A DNA stretch of 64,000 bases from Rhodococcus yunnanensis NBRC 103083 (GTDB lineage Bacteria; Actinomycetota; Actinomycetes; Mycobacteriales; Mycobacteriaceae), in assembly GCF_001895005.1 (NCBI RefSeq), contig NZ_BCXH01000016.1:1-64000 (forward strand). The letters run 5' to 3'. Of this stretch, positions 24,359 through 33,345 are shown piece by piece. Position 1 is the stretch's first letter. Every line of letters begins with the position of its first letter. Made by a program: the position numbers and the translations under genes. The notes under the pieces are model-generated. The model was not told the origin of the DNA. It searched no databases and saw only the letters and a list, made by a program, of their open reading frames with translations.

Positions 24359-24904
24359 ATGTCCGACTGGCTGACCTTCGCGGGTCCGATCGTGTTGGCG
24401 CTGATCGCCATCGCCTCCCCAGCCATCGCATCGCGTCTCCGCGGCCGCGATGCCCGCGAGCGCATCAAAGCCGACATCGAGATCCTGAAGCAGCTCGAAG
24501 AGGGCTCGGCCGCACAGAAGACGATGCGCTACAGCATCGATCGGCAGGCCGCAGGGTTGCTCGGCGCGTTACCCGGGCACCTCTCACCGTCCGGGTCGTT
24601 CAACGCGCGTCAGGTGTTTCTCTTCGGCATCCCGTACACCGGTGTAGCTGCTGCCGCGGCCGCCTTGGCCTCCCGGTACGACGTGTCGTTCGCATTCGAC
24701 CCGATGATCCTCTTCTGGACTGCGTCGGTAGCGTGCGTCGGATCGTTGCTCGGCTACCTCGCCTGCGACAAATCGTTGCGCGACGACGTACAGGAGATCC
24801 TGTCGATCGCCCGCAGCGACGTCTCGCTCCACGCCTCCGACGACGGCCTCGAAAACGAGGAGCTGGAGAACGAGGGCGAGCCGGATCGTCCGGTCGATGC
24901 CTGA
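24359..24904 (+). CDS. Membrane protein of unknown function
   Basis: 181 residues. One N-terminal helix (about 5-24, LTFAGPIVLALIAIASPAIA) is followed by a basic, coiled segment (about 26-60), then two hydrophobic stretches (about 88-107 and 119-138), and an acidic tail with an EEL/ENE repeat. Probably three membrane passes with both soluble parts facing the cytosol. Unrecognised family; no clear operon partner. Confidence 0.55.
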   Translation: MSDWLTFAGPIVLALIAIASPAIASRLRGRDARERIKADIEILKQLEEGSAAQKTMRYSIDRQAAGLLGALPGHLSPSGSFNARQVFLFGIPYTGVAAAAAALASRYDVSFAFDPMILFWTASVACVGSLLGYLACDKSLRDDVQEILSIARSDVSLHASDDGLENEELENEGEPDRPVDA

Positions 24905-24949
24905 CGTCGGCGCATATGTCACTTCGCACGTCGGCGAGACCTCGGCTCA

Positions 24950-26182
24950 TCATGTGTCGAGTGGAAGTCGTGCGCTGGCGGTCCGTAGGGACGACAGGGC
25001 GGCACATGCAGCGTTGACCACGATGACGCCGACCGCCAGCGCCAGCGTCATGGGAACACCGACCGGCCCCACCACCGCCCCGGCGACGCCTGCGCCGACC
25101 GGTTGTCCGCCCCACGCCAGCATGCGTGCGGTGGTGTTGACCCGGCCCTGAAGCGCGTCGGGGGTCACGAGATGACGAACGGTGATGCCGTTGATGATCA
25201 CCGTCGACGCTGCACATTGAAAGACCACCAGCGCAACCGCTCCCAGTACCGGTGACGTAGCCAGTATCCACACGCTGATGGCGCACGCCTGCACGAGCAG
25301 ACCCGAGATAGCAATCGTTCCCGCCGTCGATCTCCGAGACAGGCGCGGTAGCAGCACGGTCGAGATCAACGTCCCGACCCCGAGGGCGGCGAAGAACAGG
25401 CCCAGTACGCCGCCGTTCTCGTCGACGCCGTATTGCTGGACAGCGGTGACGACGAGAAGCCCGGTCATGATGCCACCGGCAACGCTGTTGCCGGTGCCGA
25501 TCAAGGTGAGCAACCGCACGAGCGTGTGCCCCCAGATGAAGCGCACTCCCTGGCCGATATCACGCCACAAGTGTGGTGGTTCCGTCCGCGCGGATGGTTC
25601 GGGTTCGCGCACCCAGCACAGGACGACGGCAGCCGCCGCGAAGGCGACGGCGTTGAGGGCCAGTGCGGCGAACGGCGACGACGCCGCGATGAGTACGCCG
25701 CCGAGCGCGGGCCCTGCCATGGTGATGACGGTCGCCATCGCGGTTTGCTGCCCCACAGCGTCGGCGAGGCGCTCCCGCGGCACCAACGAGGGCAGCAACC
25801 CGAAGCCTGCAGCGTCGAAGAACACCAGTGCGGCGGCGCTGACGAACGCCGCCACGAACACGTGTGTCGTCGTCAGGATCGCCGCTGAGTGGGCGACCGG
25901 TATCGACGCCACCGCAGCGCACGCGGCGACAGCGGTGACGACCATTGTCGGACGACGTCGCCACCGGTCGGCAACGGCACCGGCGAACAGCCCGAACACC
26001 AGGTACGGCGCCGACTCGACAGCGGCGAGAAGCGCAGTGGCCGACGCACTTCCAGTGGTTCGGTAGACGACGAGCGGAAGGGCGACCAGCGCGACGGCGG
26101 ATCCGAACCAGGCGATGGTGCGTGCGAGCACCATCAGCCGGAACGTGGCCCCCAGCGCCGCCCGAGCGCTCGTCGGGGTCAC
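24950..26182 (-). CDS. MFS exporter of the EntS-like type
   Basis: 410 residues with twelve predicted helices. ARTIAWFGSAVALVALPLVVYRTTGSASATALLAAVESAPYLVFGLFAGAVADRWRRRPTM, including the loop 2-3 A-D-R-W-R-R-R motif, is typical of the MFS_3/EntS group that exports siderophores and drugs. The start GTG at 26182 overlaps the binding-protein stop as GTGA, so it is the last gene of the metal-chelate operon. Its pairing with a chelate importer suggests it exports the metallophore or recycles it after use; this is inference. Confidence 0.75.
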   Translation of the reverse strand: MTPTSARAALGATFRLMVLARTIAWFGSAVALVALPLVVYRTTGSASATALLAAVESAPYLVFGLFAGAVADRWRRRPTMVVTAVAACAAVASIPVAHSAAILTTTHVFVAAFVSAAALVFFDAAGFGLLPSLVPRERLADAVGQQTAMATVITMAGPALGGVLIAASSPFAALALNAVAFAAAAVVLCWVREPEPSARTEPPHLWRDIGQGVRFIWGHTLVRLLTLIGTGNSVAGGIMTGLLVVTAVQQYGVDENGGVLGLFFAALGVGTLISTVLLPRLSRRSTAGTIAISGLLVQACAISVWILATSPVLGAVALVVFQCAASTVIINGITVRHLVTPDALQGRVNTTARMLAWGGQPVGAGVAGAVVGPVGVPMTLALAVGVIVVNAACAALSSLRTASARLPLDT

Positions 26183-27150
26183 CTGCTGAACACGTTGTCC
26201 GCCGCGCTCTCGACAGCATCGATGATCCGGACTCCGGCGGCCTGGAAGTCGGCTTCGTTCTGCGGGTACACCCGGAAGTTCTGCACTGCTGGTGAGTTGG
26301 CGAGCACAGCCGATATCTCCGTCACGGCAGCGGAGGCGTCCTTGTCGGATCCGGCGTACTGCACCAAGACGACGTCGGGTGCGGCGCTCAACGCAGCTTC
26401 GGGGGTGATCTCCGCGAAATTGCCGTCTATGTCGGCGAATTCGTTGTTCATCCCGAGCGCTTCGACGACCGCGCTGTAGTAGGAACCGCTCAGGGCATAC
26501 AGCTTGCCGTCGAAGCTCTGGACGACCGCTGCCGACAGCTGAGCTGTGTCGGTGTTCGAAGCTCGTGCTGCGGCAACGCGACCGCGCAGCGAGGTCACGA
26601 CCTCCGCTGCCTTGTCCGGGACGCCGTAGATGGCGCCGAGGTTCTCCACATCGGTGTAGACCGCGTCGATCGTAGTGGGTGCGGGACTGTTCGAGCAGTA
26701 TTCACCGAGGACGTAGAGATTGCCGCTTGCTGTGTCCAGGTCGTCGGGGCCGGCCGAGCCCTGACCGCCGAGCTGTCCTTCGTCGTTGGACAGGAACAGA
26801 TCAGGTGATGCTCCGATGAGAAATTCCCGTGAGGGCGCATAGTCGTCGGTGTTGGAGGTCAAGCCCGGAAACCTGTCGATTCCATCGAATACGTAGCTGC
26901 CGTTGGCATATCCGATTGCGCTGTCGGCGACGCCGAGCGCATCGAGGGTGGCGATGACACCTGGGGCTCCGAGAAGTGCACGCGAAGGCGGGGCGTCGTA
27001 GGTGTAGTCGACACCGCAACTGGTCACGGTCACCGGGTACGACCGGGTGCCGGTGTCGGCAGCAGTGGGCTGGGCCTGCCCGCTCGAACAGGCGGAGAGC
27101 AGGAGAACTGTTGCTGCGGCGGCAGTTCCTGTTCGTACGGCGATCCTCAT
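26179..27150 (-). CDS. Metal-chelate ABC substrate-binding lipoprotein
   Basis: 323 residues from the ATG at 27150, with lipobox LSAC (Cys near residue 20). The chain follows the class III (BtuF/FepB/FhuD) pattern: two lobes joined by one long helix, with LLGAPGVIATLDALGVADSAIGY early, a central helix ATTIDAVYTDVENLGAIYGVPDKAAEVVTSLRGRVAAAR, and a C-lobe ending DVVLVQYAG. The ligand could be a ferric siderophore, haem, cobalamin or a zincophore; the operator upstream of the operon argues for iron or zinc. Coupled by ATGA to the ATPase gene. Confidence 0.8.
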   Translation of the reverse strand: MRIAVRTGTAAAATVLLLSACSSGQAQPTAADTGTRSYPVTVTSCGVDYTYDAPPSRALLGAPGVIATLDALGVADSAIGYANGSYVFDGIDRFPGLTSNTDDYAPSREFLIGASPDLFLSNDEGQLGGQGSAGPDDLDTASGNLYVLGEYCSNSPAPTTIDAVYTDVENLGAIYGVPDKAAEVVTSLRGRVAAARASNTDTAQLSAAVVQSFDGKLYALSGSYYSAVVEALGMNNEFADIDGNFAEITPEAALSAAPDVVLVQYAGSDKDASAAVTEISAVLANSPAVQNFRVYPQNEADFQAAGVRIIDAVESAADNVFSR

Positions 27151-27953
27151 GCTTGACTTCTTTCGATGTGGGTATCGGCGCGGTGCCGGTTGGCAGGGCC
27201 GAAATGGACGCAAGGTCGGCCGGAGAGCGGGTTGACGGCGACGACCGAATCGACGCCGTACACGCTGCGCAGCATCTCCGTCGTCAAGACTTCGGTAGGA
27301 GTTCCCTGTGCGACAAGGGCACCGGACTTCATGACGAACAAGGTGTCGCAGTATGCGGCGGCGAGGTCGATGTCGTGTAACGCGACCACGACGGTGGCGT
27401 CGGTTGCGGTGAGCAGTTCGAGAAGGTCGATCTGCGCCGAGATGTCGAGGTGGTTGGTCGGTTCGTCGAGAATCAATATCGGGGCTTGCTGGGCGAGCGC
27501 CCGGGCTACGAAGACGCGTTGGCGCTCGCCGCCGGACAGGGTCGAGATCTGACGGTCGACGAGGTGCGCGACGCCGGCTGCCATGACGGCGGTGTCCACC
27601 GCGGCGACATCGGCTGCGCCGAAGCGTCGCAGCCCGGTGTTGTGCGGGATGCGTCCGAGCTCGATGATCTCGCGGGCGGTGAACTCGAACTCCGGCGAAT
27701 CATCTTGCAGTACAACCGCAGTCCTGATCGCTGATTCGCGGGCGCTGAGCCGGCGAAGGTCGTCGTCGCCCAGCACGATCGTTCCGCCGGTCGGCGTGAG
27801 GGCTCGATACAGCGTGCGCAGCAGCGTCGATTTTCCGCTGCCATTGGGTCCGAGGAGGCCGACCACCGAGCCTGATGCGGCATGAACAACGCCGTCGGTG
27901 AGGATCGCGGTGCCGTCGATGGCGACGACGACGCCGTCTGCGTCTAGTTTCAT
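27147..27953 (-). CDS. Metal-chelate ABC transporter ATP-binding protein
   Basis: 268 residues from the ATG at 27953, overlapping the permease stop; the longer frame lies in the permease gene and is discarded. Walker A GPNGSGKST (about 36-44), signature LSGGERQR, Walker B ILILDEPTNHLD and the switch His in VVALHDIDLAAAYCD are all intact, in the FecE/FhuC/BtuD arrangement. It powers import by the neighbouring FecCD-type permease. Confidence 0.9.
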   Translation of the reverse strand: MKLDADGVVVAIDGTAILTDGVVHAASGSVVGLLGPNGSGKSTLLRTLYRALTPTGGTIVLGDDDLRRLSARESAIRTAVVLQDDSPEFEFTAREIIELGRIPHNTGLRRFGAADVAAVDTAVMAAGVAHLVDRQISTLSGGERQRVFVARALAQQAPILILDEPTNHLDISAQIDLLELLTATDATVVVALHDIDLAAAYCDTLFVMKSGALVAQGTPTEVLTTEMLRSVYGVDSVVAVNPLSGRPCVHFGPANRHRADTHIERSQA

Positions 27954-29032
27954 CGAGGCCTCGCCGTCCGCCCGGCGGTGACCAGCAGGTACAGGAAGAA
28001 CGGTGCACCGATGGCCGAAGTGACCACACCGATGGGTAGTTCGGCGGGGGCGCGGAGCACGCGGGCCGCGATGTCGGACAAGGGCAGAAAACACGCGCCG
28101 AGCAGCGTTGCGGTGAGGACGACTCGGCGGTGATCGGCACCGACGAGTAGGCGCGCGATGTGGGGTACGACCAGGCCGACGAATCCGATGCCGCCGACTT
28201 CTGCGACGATGGCGCCGGTCAGTATCGACACCACGACCATCAGCGTCAGTTGGAATCGTGCGACGTCGATGCCGAGCGAGTAGCCGAGGTCGGTGCCGGA
28301 TGCGAGTGCGTTCAGACGCGCACTGTTCCACAGCAGCCATGTCGTGGCCGCCGCGATGACGACCGCGGGCGTCAGCAGGCTCTCCCACGATGCACCCGCA
28401 ATCGAACCCAGGCTCCAGAACAGTACGCGCTGCGACTGATTCGGTGTCGCGATGGTCTGGAAGTAGAACGTGAACGAGGAGACGAGGTACCCGACGGCGA
28501 CACCTGCCAGCACGATTCGCGTCGGAGGCCACTGCCCACCTCGTCGGGCGAGGACGAACACGAGCGCAAACGCTAGGAGACCGCCGAGAAACGCGGCAGC
28601 GGACAGTGACACACCGCCGAGCGCCCCAGCGCCGAAGACGATGACGACGACGGCTCCCAAGCTTGCGCCCGGCACGATTCCGATCAAGTACGGGTCGCCC
28701 AGTGGGTTGCGCACGACAACCTGGATGACGACGCCCGCTATCGCAAGACCCGCGCCGACGACAACGGCGAGAATGGTTCGCGGGACGCGGACCTGCCAGA
28801 TGATCTGGTCGCTGACCGGCGTCGACGACGACGCCCCCACCACGCCGAGATGCTGTCCGACCGAACTCCAGATGTCGCCGAGTCCGACGGTGACGGCGCC
28901 GATGCCGACCGACGCCGCTGCGATGACGACGACAGCGCAGCCCAACATCGCCAGCAGAACGCGAAAGCGTTGGGGCGAGGCGAAAGGCGGCGCGCCGGTG
29001 CTGCGTACCGCGGTGGCCGAAGGTTGCTTCAT
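27950..29032 (-). CDS. FecCD-family metal-chelate ABC permease
   Basis: 360 residues, about nine to ten helices. The family hallmarks are WQVRVPRTILAVVVGAGLAIAGVVIQVVVRNPLGDPYLIGIVPGASLGAV and, near the end, IGFVGLVVPHIARLLVGADHRRVVLTATLLGACFLPLSDIAARV, which holds the ATPase-contact loop. A single permease gene implies a homodimer. First gene of a four-gene operon (permease, ATPase, binding protein, MFS exporter) with a Fur/Zur-like box at its promoter. Confidence 0.9.
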   Translation of the reverse strand: MKQPSATAVRSTGAPPFASPQRFRVLLAMLGCAVVVIAAASVGIGAVTVGLGDIWSSVGQHLGVVGASSSTPVSDQIIWQVRVPRTILAVVVGAGLAIAGVVIQVVVRNPLGDPYLIGIVPGASLGAVVVIVFGAGALGGVSLSAAAFLGGLLAFALVFVLARRGGQWPPTRIVLAGVAVGYLVSSFTFYFQTIATPNQSQRVLFWSLGSIAGASWESLLTPAVVIAAATTWLLWNSARLNALASGTDLGYSLGIDVARFQLTLMVVVSILTGAIVAEVGGIGFVGLVVPHIARLLVGADHRRVVLTATLLGACFLPLSDIAARVLRAPAELPIGVVTSAIGAPFFLYLLVTAGRTARPR

Positions 29033-29056
29033 CAGAACGACGTCCCGTGTCTAGTT

Positions 29057-29084
29057 GTTAATGACAATCAGTGTCGATACTGTA
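29057..29084 (-). promoter_or_regulatory. Fur/Zur-like box over the metal-chelate operon promoter
   Basis: Positions 29057-29075 (GTTAATGACAATCAGTGTC) match 15 of 19 bases of the classical Fur box. A minus-strand -10 candidate TACAGT lies at 29084-29079, so transcription would start inside the box. Repression by metal-loaded Fur or by Zur (FurB) is the simplest reading. The sequence does not resemble the IdeR/DtxR box. Confidence 0.65.
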
Positions 29085-29198
29085 GCGAACGGAACGCCGC
29101 GTTGACACCGTGGGTTTCGGAGTGATGTCGATCTCTCAGGATTGAATAGTCGTTATTCGGGGTAACAAGTGCGCGGACAAGGGGAGGAACCGAAAATC

Positions 29199-29501
29199 AT
29201 GACAATCGACCAGGCCGCGCTGTGCGACAAAAGTATCCCGACGACTTTTCCCGTCGACGATCCCGCAGGAGACCCTCCACCGGTGCTGCTCGACGCGCGC
29301 CGCATGAAGAACTTTCTCGACGTATTCGGATTGGTGACGCTGTTCGCCGCAGCTGCTTTGTTCCTGAGCTTGCGAGATGCCGTGCTGGTCACGTCGGTAG
29401 TCGCTGCGGTCGTTCTGGCCGTTCGCGTGACGCGGTGGTCGATGATCTTTCACCGCGCGATCCGCGAAACCACGCAGTGCCCGCCCCATCCGCATGATTG
29501 A
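29199..29501 (+). CDS. Small membrane protein, unknown function
   Basis: 100 residues from the ATG at 29199, preceded by GGGGAGG; a GTG at 29169 lies upstream of that site. A soluble, Pro-rich first half is followed by two hydrophobic stretches near 46-61 and 65-79 and a basic, His/Pro-rich C-terminus. Divergent from the metal-chelate operon with 166 bp between. No family recognised; two Cys (near residues 9 and 94) are the only notable polar features. Confidence 0.55.
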   Translation: MTIDQAALCDKSIPTTFPVDDPAGDPPPVLLDARRMKNFLDVFGLVTLFAAAALFLSLRDAVLVTSVVAAVVLAVRVTRWSMIFHRAIRETTQCPPHPHD

Positions 29502-29512
29502 ATCGGCGCACT

Positions 29513-29533
29513 CCTGGTTACTGTAACTCCAGG
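29513..29533. terminator. Imperfect inverted repeat between small membrane protein and lipase genes
   Basis: GTTAC-T-GTAAC (29517-29527) with outer CCTG (29513-29516) and CAGG (29530-29533) can fold into a short hairpin 12 bases after the stop. It may end transcription or act as an operator for the lipase gene starting at 29570. Confidence 0.35.
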
Positions 29534-29569
29534 ACGCGGACACTCGTGTTCGACAAACAGGAGTGTGCG

Positions 29570-30871
29570 ATGAGCGTCGACAGAGAAACTGCAGGTAGCC
29601 CGTGGCAAGCCGAGGAATCACCGCGGCCGACGCGGGCGCTGCTGCCCGAGGACGACGCCTTCTACACCCCTCCTGCCGGCTTCGAGACAGCCGAGCCAGG
29701 GACGGTGCTGCGGCACCGCGAGGTCGAGGTGGCGCTGTACGGGTCGATCCCACAGCATGTCGACGCCTGGCAGCTGCTGTACCGCACGACCGATCTTCAC
29801 GGCGCGCCGCAAGCCGGTGTGACGACCGTTCTCATGCAGCAGGGGCGCGTCGCGCAGGCACCTCGTCTGCTGTCGTATCAATGCGCCATCGATGCCGTTT
29901 CGTCGAAGTGCTTCCCGTCGTATGCACTGCAGCGCGGCGCGAAGGCGCTGGGCGCGGTCCCACAGTTCGAGTTCGTGCTCGTTCTCCACACACTGCGCCG
30001 CGGCTGGGTGGTGTCCATCCCGGATCACGAAGGCCCAGGCGGGCATTGGGGATCGCCACGTGAACCTGGCTTCTGCACCCTCGACGGAGTTCGAGCAGCG
30101 TTGCAGTTCGCACCGCTCGGGCTTTCCTACGACACACCGGTCGGCTTATGGGGATACTCGGGCGGCGGACTGGCCACATCGTGGGCGGCGGAGATGGCCC
30201 CGGAGTACGCGCCCGAGATCGAACTCGTCGGAGCAGCCCTCGGATCACCCGTCGGAGATCCCGCATCTGCGTTCACCAGGCTCAATGCCACACTGCATGC
30301 CGGGCTGCCGACGCTCGTCGTCGAAGGACTACGGCGTACCTACCCGGAGCTCGACCGTGTCGTGCGCGAGCACGTCAACGCCGACGGATTGGCCGTGCTC
30401 GAGTCGGTCGACGACCTCACCACCGTCGCCGCGGTCAGGAAACTCGCGAAACACGATCTCGACAACTACATCGACATCCCGCTCGCGGACCTGCTGGCGA
30501 TGCCCGAGATTCTCGAAGTGTTCGAGGCAATTCAGCCGGGCCGCACCGCGCCCTCGGTGCCGATGCTCGTCGTCCAAGCTGTGCACGACCAGGTCATCGC
30601 CGTCGACGACGTCGACGGCCAGGTCGACCGCTACCTCGACAACGGGGTCCACGTCACCTACATCCGCGACCGTCTCAGCGAGCATCTGTCGTTGCACCCG
30701 CTGTCGGCGCCGCTGACCCTCGACTGGCTGGAGGACCGATTCGACGGCCGCGAGGACACGCCGTCGGGAATCACGACGGTCTGGTCGACGGCACTGTCCC
30801 CCAAGGCCGCTCGCGGTCTCCTTGCGCTGGCATGGTCGACGATCCTCGCCGTCTTCGCCCGCCGCCTCTGA
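29570..30871 (+). CDS. LIP-type (secretory lipase) alpha/beta-hydrolase
   Basis: 433 residues, preceded by CAGGAG. It follows the Pfam LIP family: PEDDAFYTPPAGFETAEPGTVLRHREV at the start, a DHEGPGG segment (152-158), GYSGGG with nucleophile Ser197, an Asp in VQAVHDQVIAVDDVD and a final His in EHLSLHPL. Relatives are secreted lipases of Candida and actinobacterial esterases such as mycobacterial Rv-type lipases. No signal peptide is apparent in this chain, so it may act in the cytosol or leave by another route. It should hydrolyse carboxylic esters. Confidence 0.8.
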   Translation: MSVDRETAGSPWQAEESPRPTRALLPEDDAFYTPPAGFETAEPGTVLRHREVEVALYGSIPQHVDAWQLLYRTTDLHGAPQAGVTTVLMQQGRVAQAPRLLSYQCAIDAVSSKCFPSYALQRGAKALGAVPQFEFVLVLHTLRRGWVVSIPDHEGPGGHWGSPREPGFCTLDGVRAALQFAPLGLSYDTPVGLWGYSGGGLATSWAAEMAPEYAPEIELVGAALGSPVGDPASAFTRLNATLHAGLPTLVVEGLRRTYPELDRVVREHVNADGLAVLESVDDLTTVAAVRKLAKHDLDNYIDIPLADLLAMPEILEVFEAIQPGRTAPSVPMLVVQAVHDQVIAVDDVDGQVDRYLDNGVHVTYIRDRLSEHLSLHPLSAPLTLDWLEDRFDGREDTPSGITTVWSTALSPKAARGLLALAWSTILAVFARRL

Positions 30872-30917
30872 ACCAGCACCGCCTCTGCTTCAGCACTGCC
30901 TCAGATCCCGCAATTAT

Positions 30918-32051
30918 CTACTGCTGCACCGGTAATGGCTGAGGGGCGGGCGGTCCGTCGTAACGCGCGATCGGCCGAATGATCTTGCTGTCGTGCGATT
31001 GCTCGACGATGTTGGCACACCACCCGACCATGCGACTGCACGCGAAGGTCGGGGTGAACATCGACCGCGGAATCCCACACAGCTCCATCAGGACTCCGGC
31101 GTAGTACTCGACGTTCGCATACAGCTTCCGGTCGGGTTTGAGATCCGCGAGCGCAGTGGCAACGATCTTCTCGACCTGGACGGCTTTGGCGATCAGCTCA
31201 CCGCCGAGTTCCTGTGCAGTGTCGCGGAGCAACACCGACCGCGGATCCTCGGTCCGATACACCGGGTGACCGAAACCCATGATGCGTTCGCCCGCACTGA
31301 TTTTCGATCGTGCCCACGAATCAGCGGCGTCGATGTCGGCGATCTGATCCAACCCGTCGAGAGCCCTGTCCGGTGCGCCTCCGTGCAGGGGCCCGGCGAA
31401 AGCGCCGATCGCCGCGCACACCGCGGACGTCACGTCCGATCCCGTCGAAGCGACCACCCTCGCGGTGAACGTGGATGCGTTGAAACCGTGGTCGATCGTG
31501 GCCGTGAGGTAGCGATCGACGGCCTTGGCGTGCGCGTCCTCGGGTACGTCGCCGGTGATCATGTACAGCCAATTCTGCGCTGTCGTCAGATCCGCACGCG
31601 GTTCGATCGGCTGCAGACCGGACCGGATGCGATGCACCGCAGCAAGAATGGTGGGAGTCATCGCGCACAGGCGGAGCGCGATCGCACGCTTGTCCGACTC
31701 CGCCGACTCGTACAGCGGCACCGGATCGACCAATCCGGACAGCACCGTCCGCAACGCGAACAGCGGTTGCTTCGGACCGGACTCGGCAACTGCCGCGACG
31801 GCCGCTCGCACCTCCTCCGGCAGCACCCGAAGGGGCGCCGCCGCGCGCAGGAACTCGCGTCGCTCCGCGTCGGTGGGCAGCGCACCCTCCACCATGAGGT
31901 ACCACGCGTCCTCGAAGGTCAGATGCGTCGCGATGTCGATGGCCGAGTACTGCCGATAGTGGTAGAAACCCTCGTCGCCTCGCACGTCACCGATCGACGT
32001 AGCCGTGACAACGACGTTGTGCAGCCCCCGCGGGGCATCGAGAACGCTCAT
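30918..32051 (-). CDS. Citrate synthase 2 (CitA-like)
   Basis: 377 residues with GAGGAG before the ATG. Active-site positions of the type II-like bacterial enzymes are visible: His188 (DHGFNAS), His223 (GPLHGGAP) and His262 (GFGHPVYRTEDPR). The acid expected at the last position is Glu315 (NVEYYAG) instead of Asp, as seen in actinobacterial CitA-type and some methylcitrate synthases. It condenses oxaloacetate with acetyl-CoA, or possibly propionyl-CoA. Divergent from the HTH-citrate synthase across a 31-bp palindromic region, implying shared control. Confidence 0.85.
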   Translation of the reverse strand: MSVLDAPRGLHNVVVTATSIGDVRGDEGFYHYRQYSAIDIATHLTFEDAWYLMVEGALPTDAERREFLRAAAPLRVLPEEVRAAVAAVAESGPKQPLFALRTVLSGLVDPVPLYESAESDKRAIALRLCAMTPTILAAVHRIRSGLQPIEPRADLTTAQNWLYMITGDVPEDAHAKAVDRYLTATIDHGFNASTFTARVVASTGSDVTSAVCAAIGAFAGPLHGGAPDRALDGLDQIADIDAADSWARSKISAGERIMGFGHPVYRTEDPRSVLLRDTAQELGGELIAKAVQVEKIVATALADLKPDRKLYANVEYYAGVLMELCGIPRSMFTPTFACSRMVGWCANIVEQSHDSKIIRPIARYDGPPAPQPLPVQQ

Positions 32052-32096
32052 GACTGGACTCCTCTGCGCTGGTCACCCTCCACGATCCGCGTTAAC

Positions 32097-32127
32097 ATTG
32101 ATTCTTGTCAATATTGATTGAATCAAT
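32097..32127. promoter_or_regulatory. Palindrome between divergent citrate synthase genes
   Basis: ATTGATTC (32097-32104) and GAATCAAT (32120-32127) form a perfect 8-bp inverted repeat; CAATATTG (32109-32116) sits almost exactly at its centre. The A/T-rich element ends 13 bp before the HTH-citrate synthase start and 46 bp from the other start. It is the natural candidate site for the HTH domain encoded next door. Confidence 0.65.
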
Positions 32128-32139
32128 ACAAGGGGCGCC

Positions 32140-33345
32140 ATGCCTGCACCGGACGGCCGGAATCTGCTCACCACCGCACAAGCAGCGGCGCGCCTGGGCG
32201 TCAAACCCGAAACGGTGTACGCCTACGTCAGCCGGGGACTGTTGATCAGCACGCGCCTGCCCGGGGTGCGGGGAAGCATCTTCGACGTCGAGGAGGTGGA
32301 ATCGCTCGCAGGCCGCGACACCGCACGCCGCACCGACATCGGTGCCGTCGAGCGCATCCGGAGCCGGATCACGTTGCTCGACAACGACCGCCTCTACTAC
32401 CGAGGACACGACGCAGTCGACCTCAGCACACGCTCGGTGGAATCCGTCGCCCACTTCGTATGGACGGGCGAGCTACTCGACGACGTCGCATTCACCGCCG
32501 ATCCCGTTGTCGTACAACGATGTCGAGACGCCGCAGCACTGATGGCCGCGGACAGTCGGTCGATCGATCGGGTACGCATCGCCGTCGACATCGCCTCCAC
32601 TCACCGGCCGATGCGGTTCGACATCGGATCGAAGTCGGTCGTCGGCGAAGCCGGGAATCTACTCGCGACGGTCGCCGCCGCCCTCGGCCCCGAGTCGTCG
32701 AAAACATCGGTAGCAGAACTCGTCTGGGATGCACTGAAGTCCAGCACATCGCATGCGGGCGGGCTGGTCGTGCTCCGGGCCGCGCTGATCCTGCTCGCCG
32801 ATCACGGCCTTGCGGCGTCGACGCTCGCCGTCAGAGTCGCCGCAAGCACACGCGCGAACCTGCACGCCGTCCTGTCGGCGGGCATGGGGTGCATCGACGG
32901 CCCCCTCCACGGTTCCGCCGCCGAGCCGGCATATCGATTCCTGTCGGCCGCGCGTGAAGACCCGATCGCCGCCCTGGCCGGCCAGCTCAGATCCGGTGTT
33001 CCGGTCCCCGGATTCGGACACGTCATCTACACCGAACAGGATCCGCGGGCCCAGGAATTGCTTCGGCTGCTACGGAACCCGGACCTCGGCGCCGATCCCG
33101 CGGTGACCTCGGCTGCCGATATCGTGATCGAGGAGATGAGCGAGCGTTTCGAGACCTTTCCCAACTCCGATTTTGCACTCGCAGCGTTCACCTGCGCGTA
33201 CGGGCTGCGGCCGGACGCCCCCGAGGCCCTGTTCGCGATCGCCCGGATCGTGGGTTGGACAGCGCACGCCATGGAAGAGTACGACGAAGAGCCCCTTCGC
33301 TTTCGGGTTCCAGGTATCTACACCGGAATCCGTCCGATCACCTGA
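32140..33345 (+). CDS. Citrate synthase with N-terminal helix-turn-helix domain
   Basis: 401 residues. Residues about 10-58 form an excisionase/MerR-type helix-turn-helix (LTTAQAAARLGVKPETVYAY, then SRGLL and a beta wing). The rest is a full citrate synthase chain with His222 (DHGLAAST), His257 (GPLHGSAA), His294 (GFGHVIYTEQDPR) and Asp344 (FPNSDFALAAF), so both lobes and the catalytic set are present. It could be an enzyme that senses its own substrates and regulates the divergent citrate synthase, or a regulator using the enzyme fold as sensor. The AAGGGGC before the ATG is a moderate ribosome-binding site. The stop overlaps the convergent kinase gene by 8 bp. Confidence 0.8.
   Translation: MPAPDGRNLLTTAQAAARLGVKPETVYAYVSRGLLISTRLPGVRGSIFDVEEVESLAGRDTARRTDIGAVERIRSRITLLDNDRLYYRGHDAVDLSTRSVESVAHFVWTGELLDDVAFTADPVVVQRCRDAAALMAADSRSIDRVRIAVDIASTHRPMRFDIGSKSVVGEAGNLLATVAAALGPESSKTSVAELVWDALKSSTSHAGGLVVLRAALILLADHGLAASTLAVRVAASTRANLHAVLSAGMGCIDGPLHGSAAEPAYRFLSAAREDPIAALAGQLRSGVPVPGFGHVIYTEQDPRAQELLRLLRNPDLGADPAVTSAADIVIEEMSERFETFPNSDFALAAFTCAYGLRPDAPEALFAIARIVGWTAHAMEEYDEEPLRFRVPGIYTGIRPIT

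Noticed and set aside
29057-29075. IdeR/DtxR iron box
   Set aside because: The 19-bp site lacks the TTAGGTTAGG type half-sites; it fits the Fur/Zur pattern much better.
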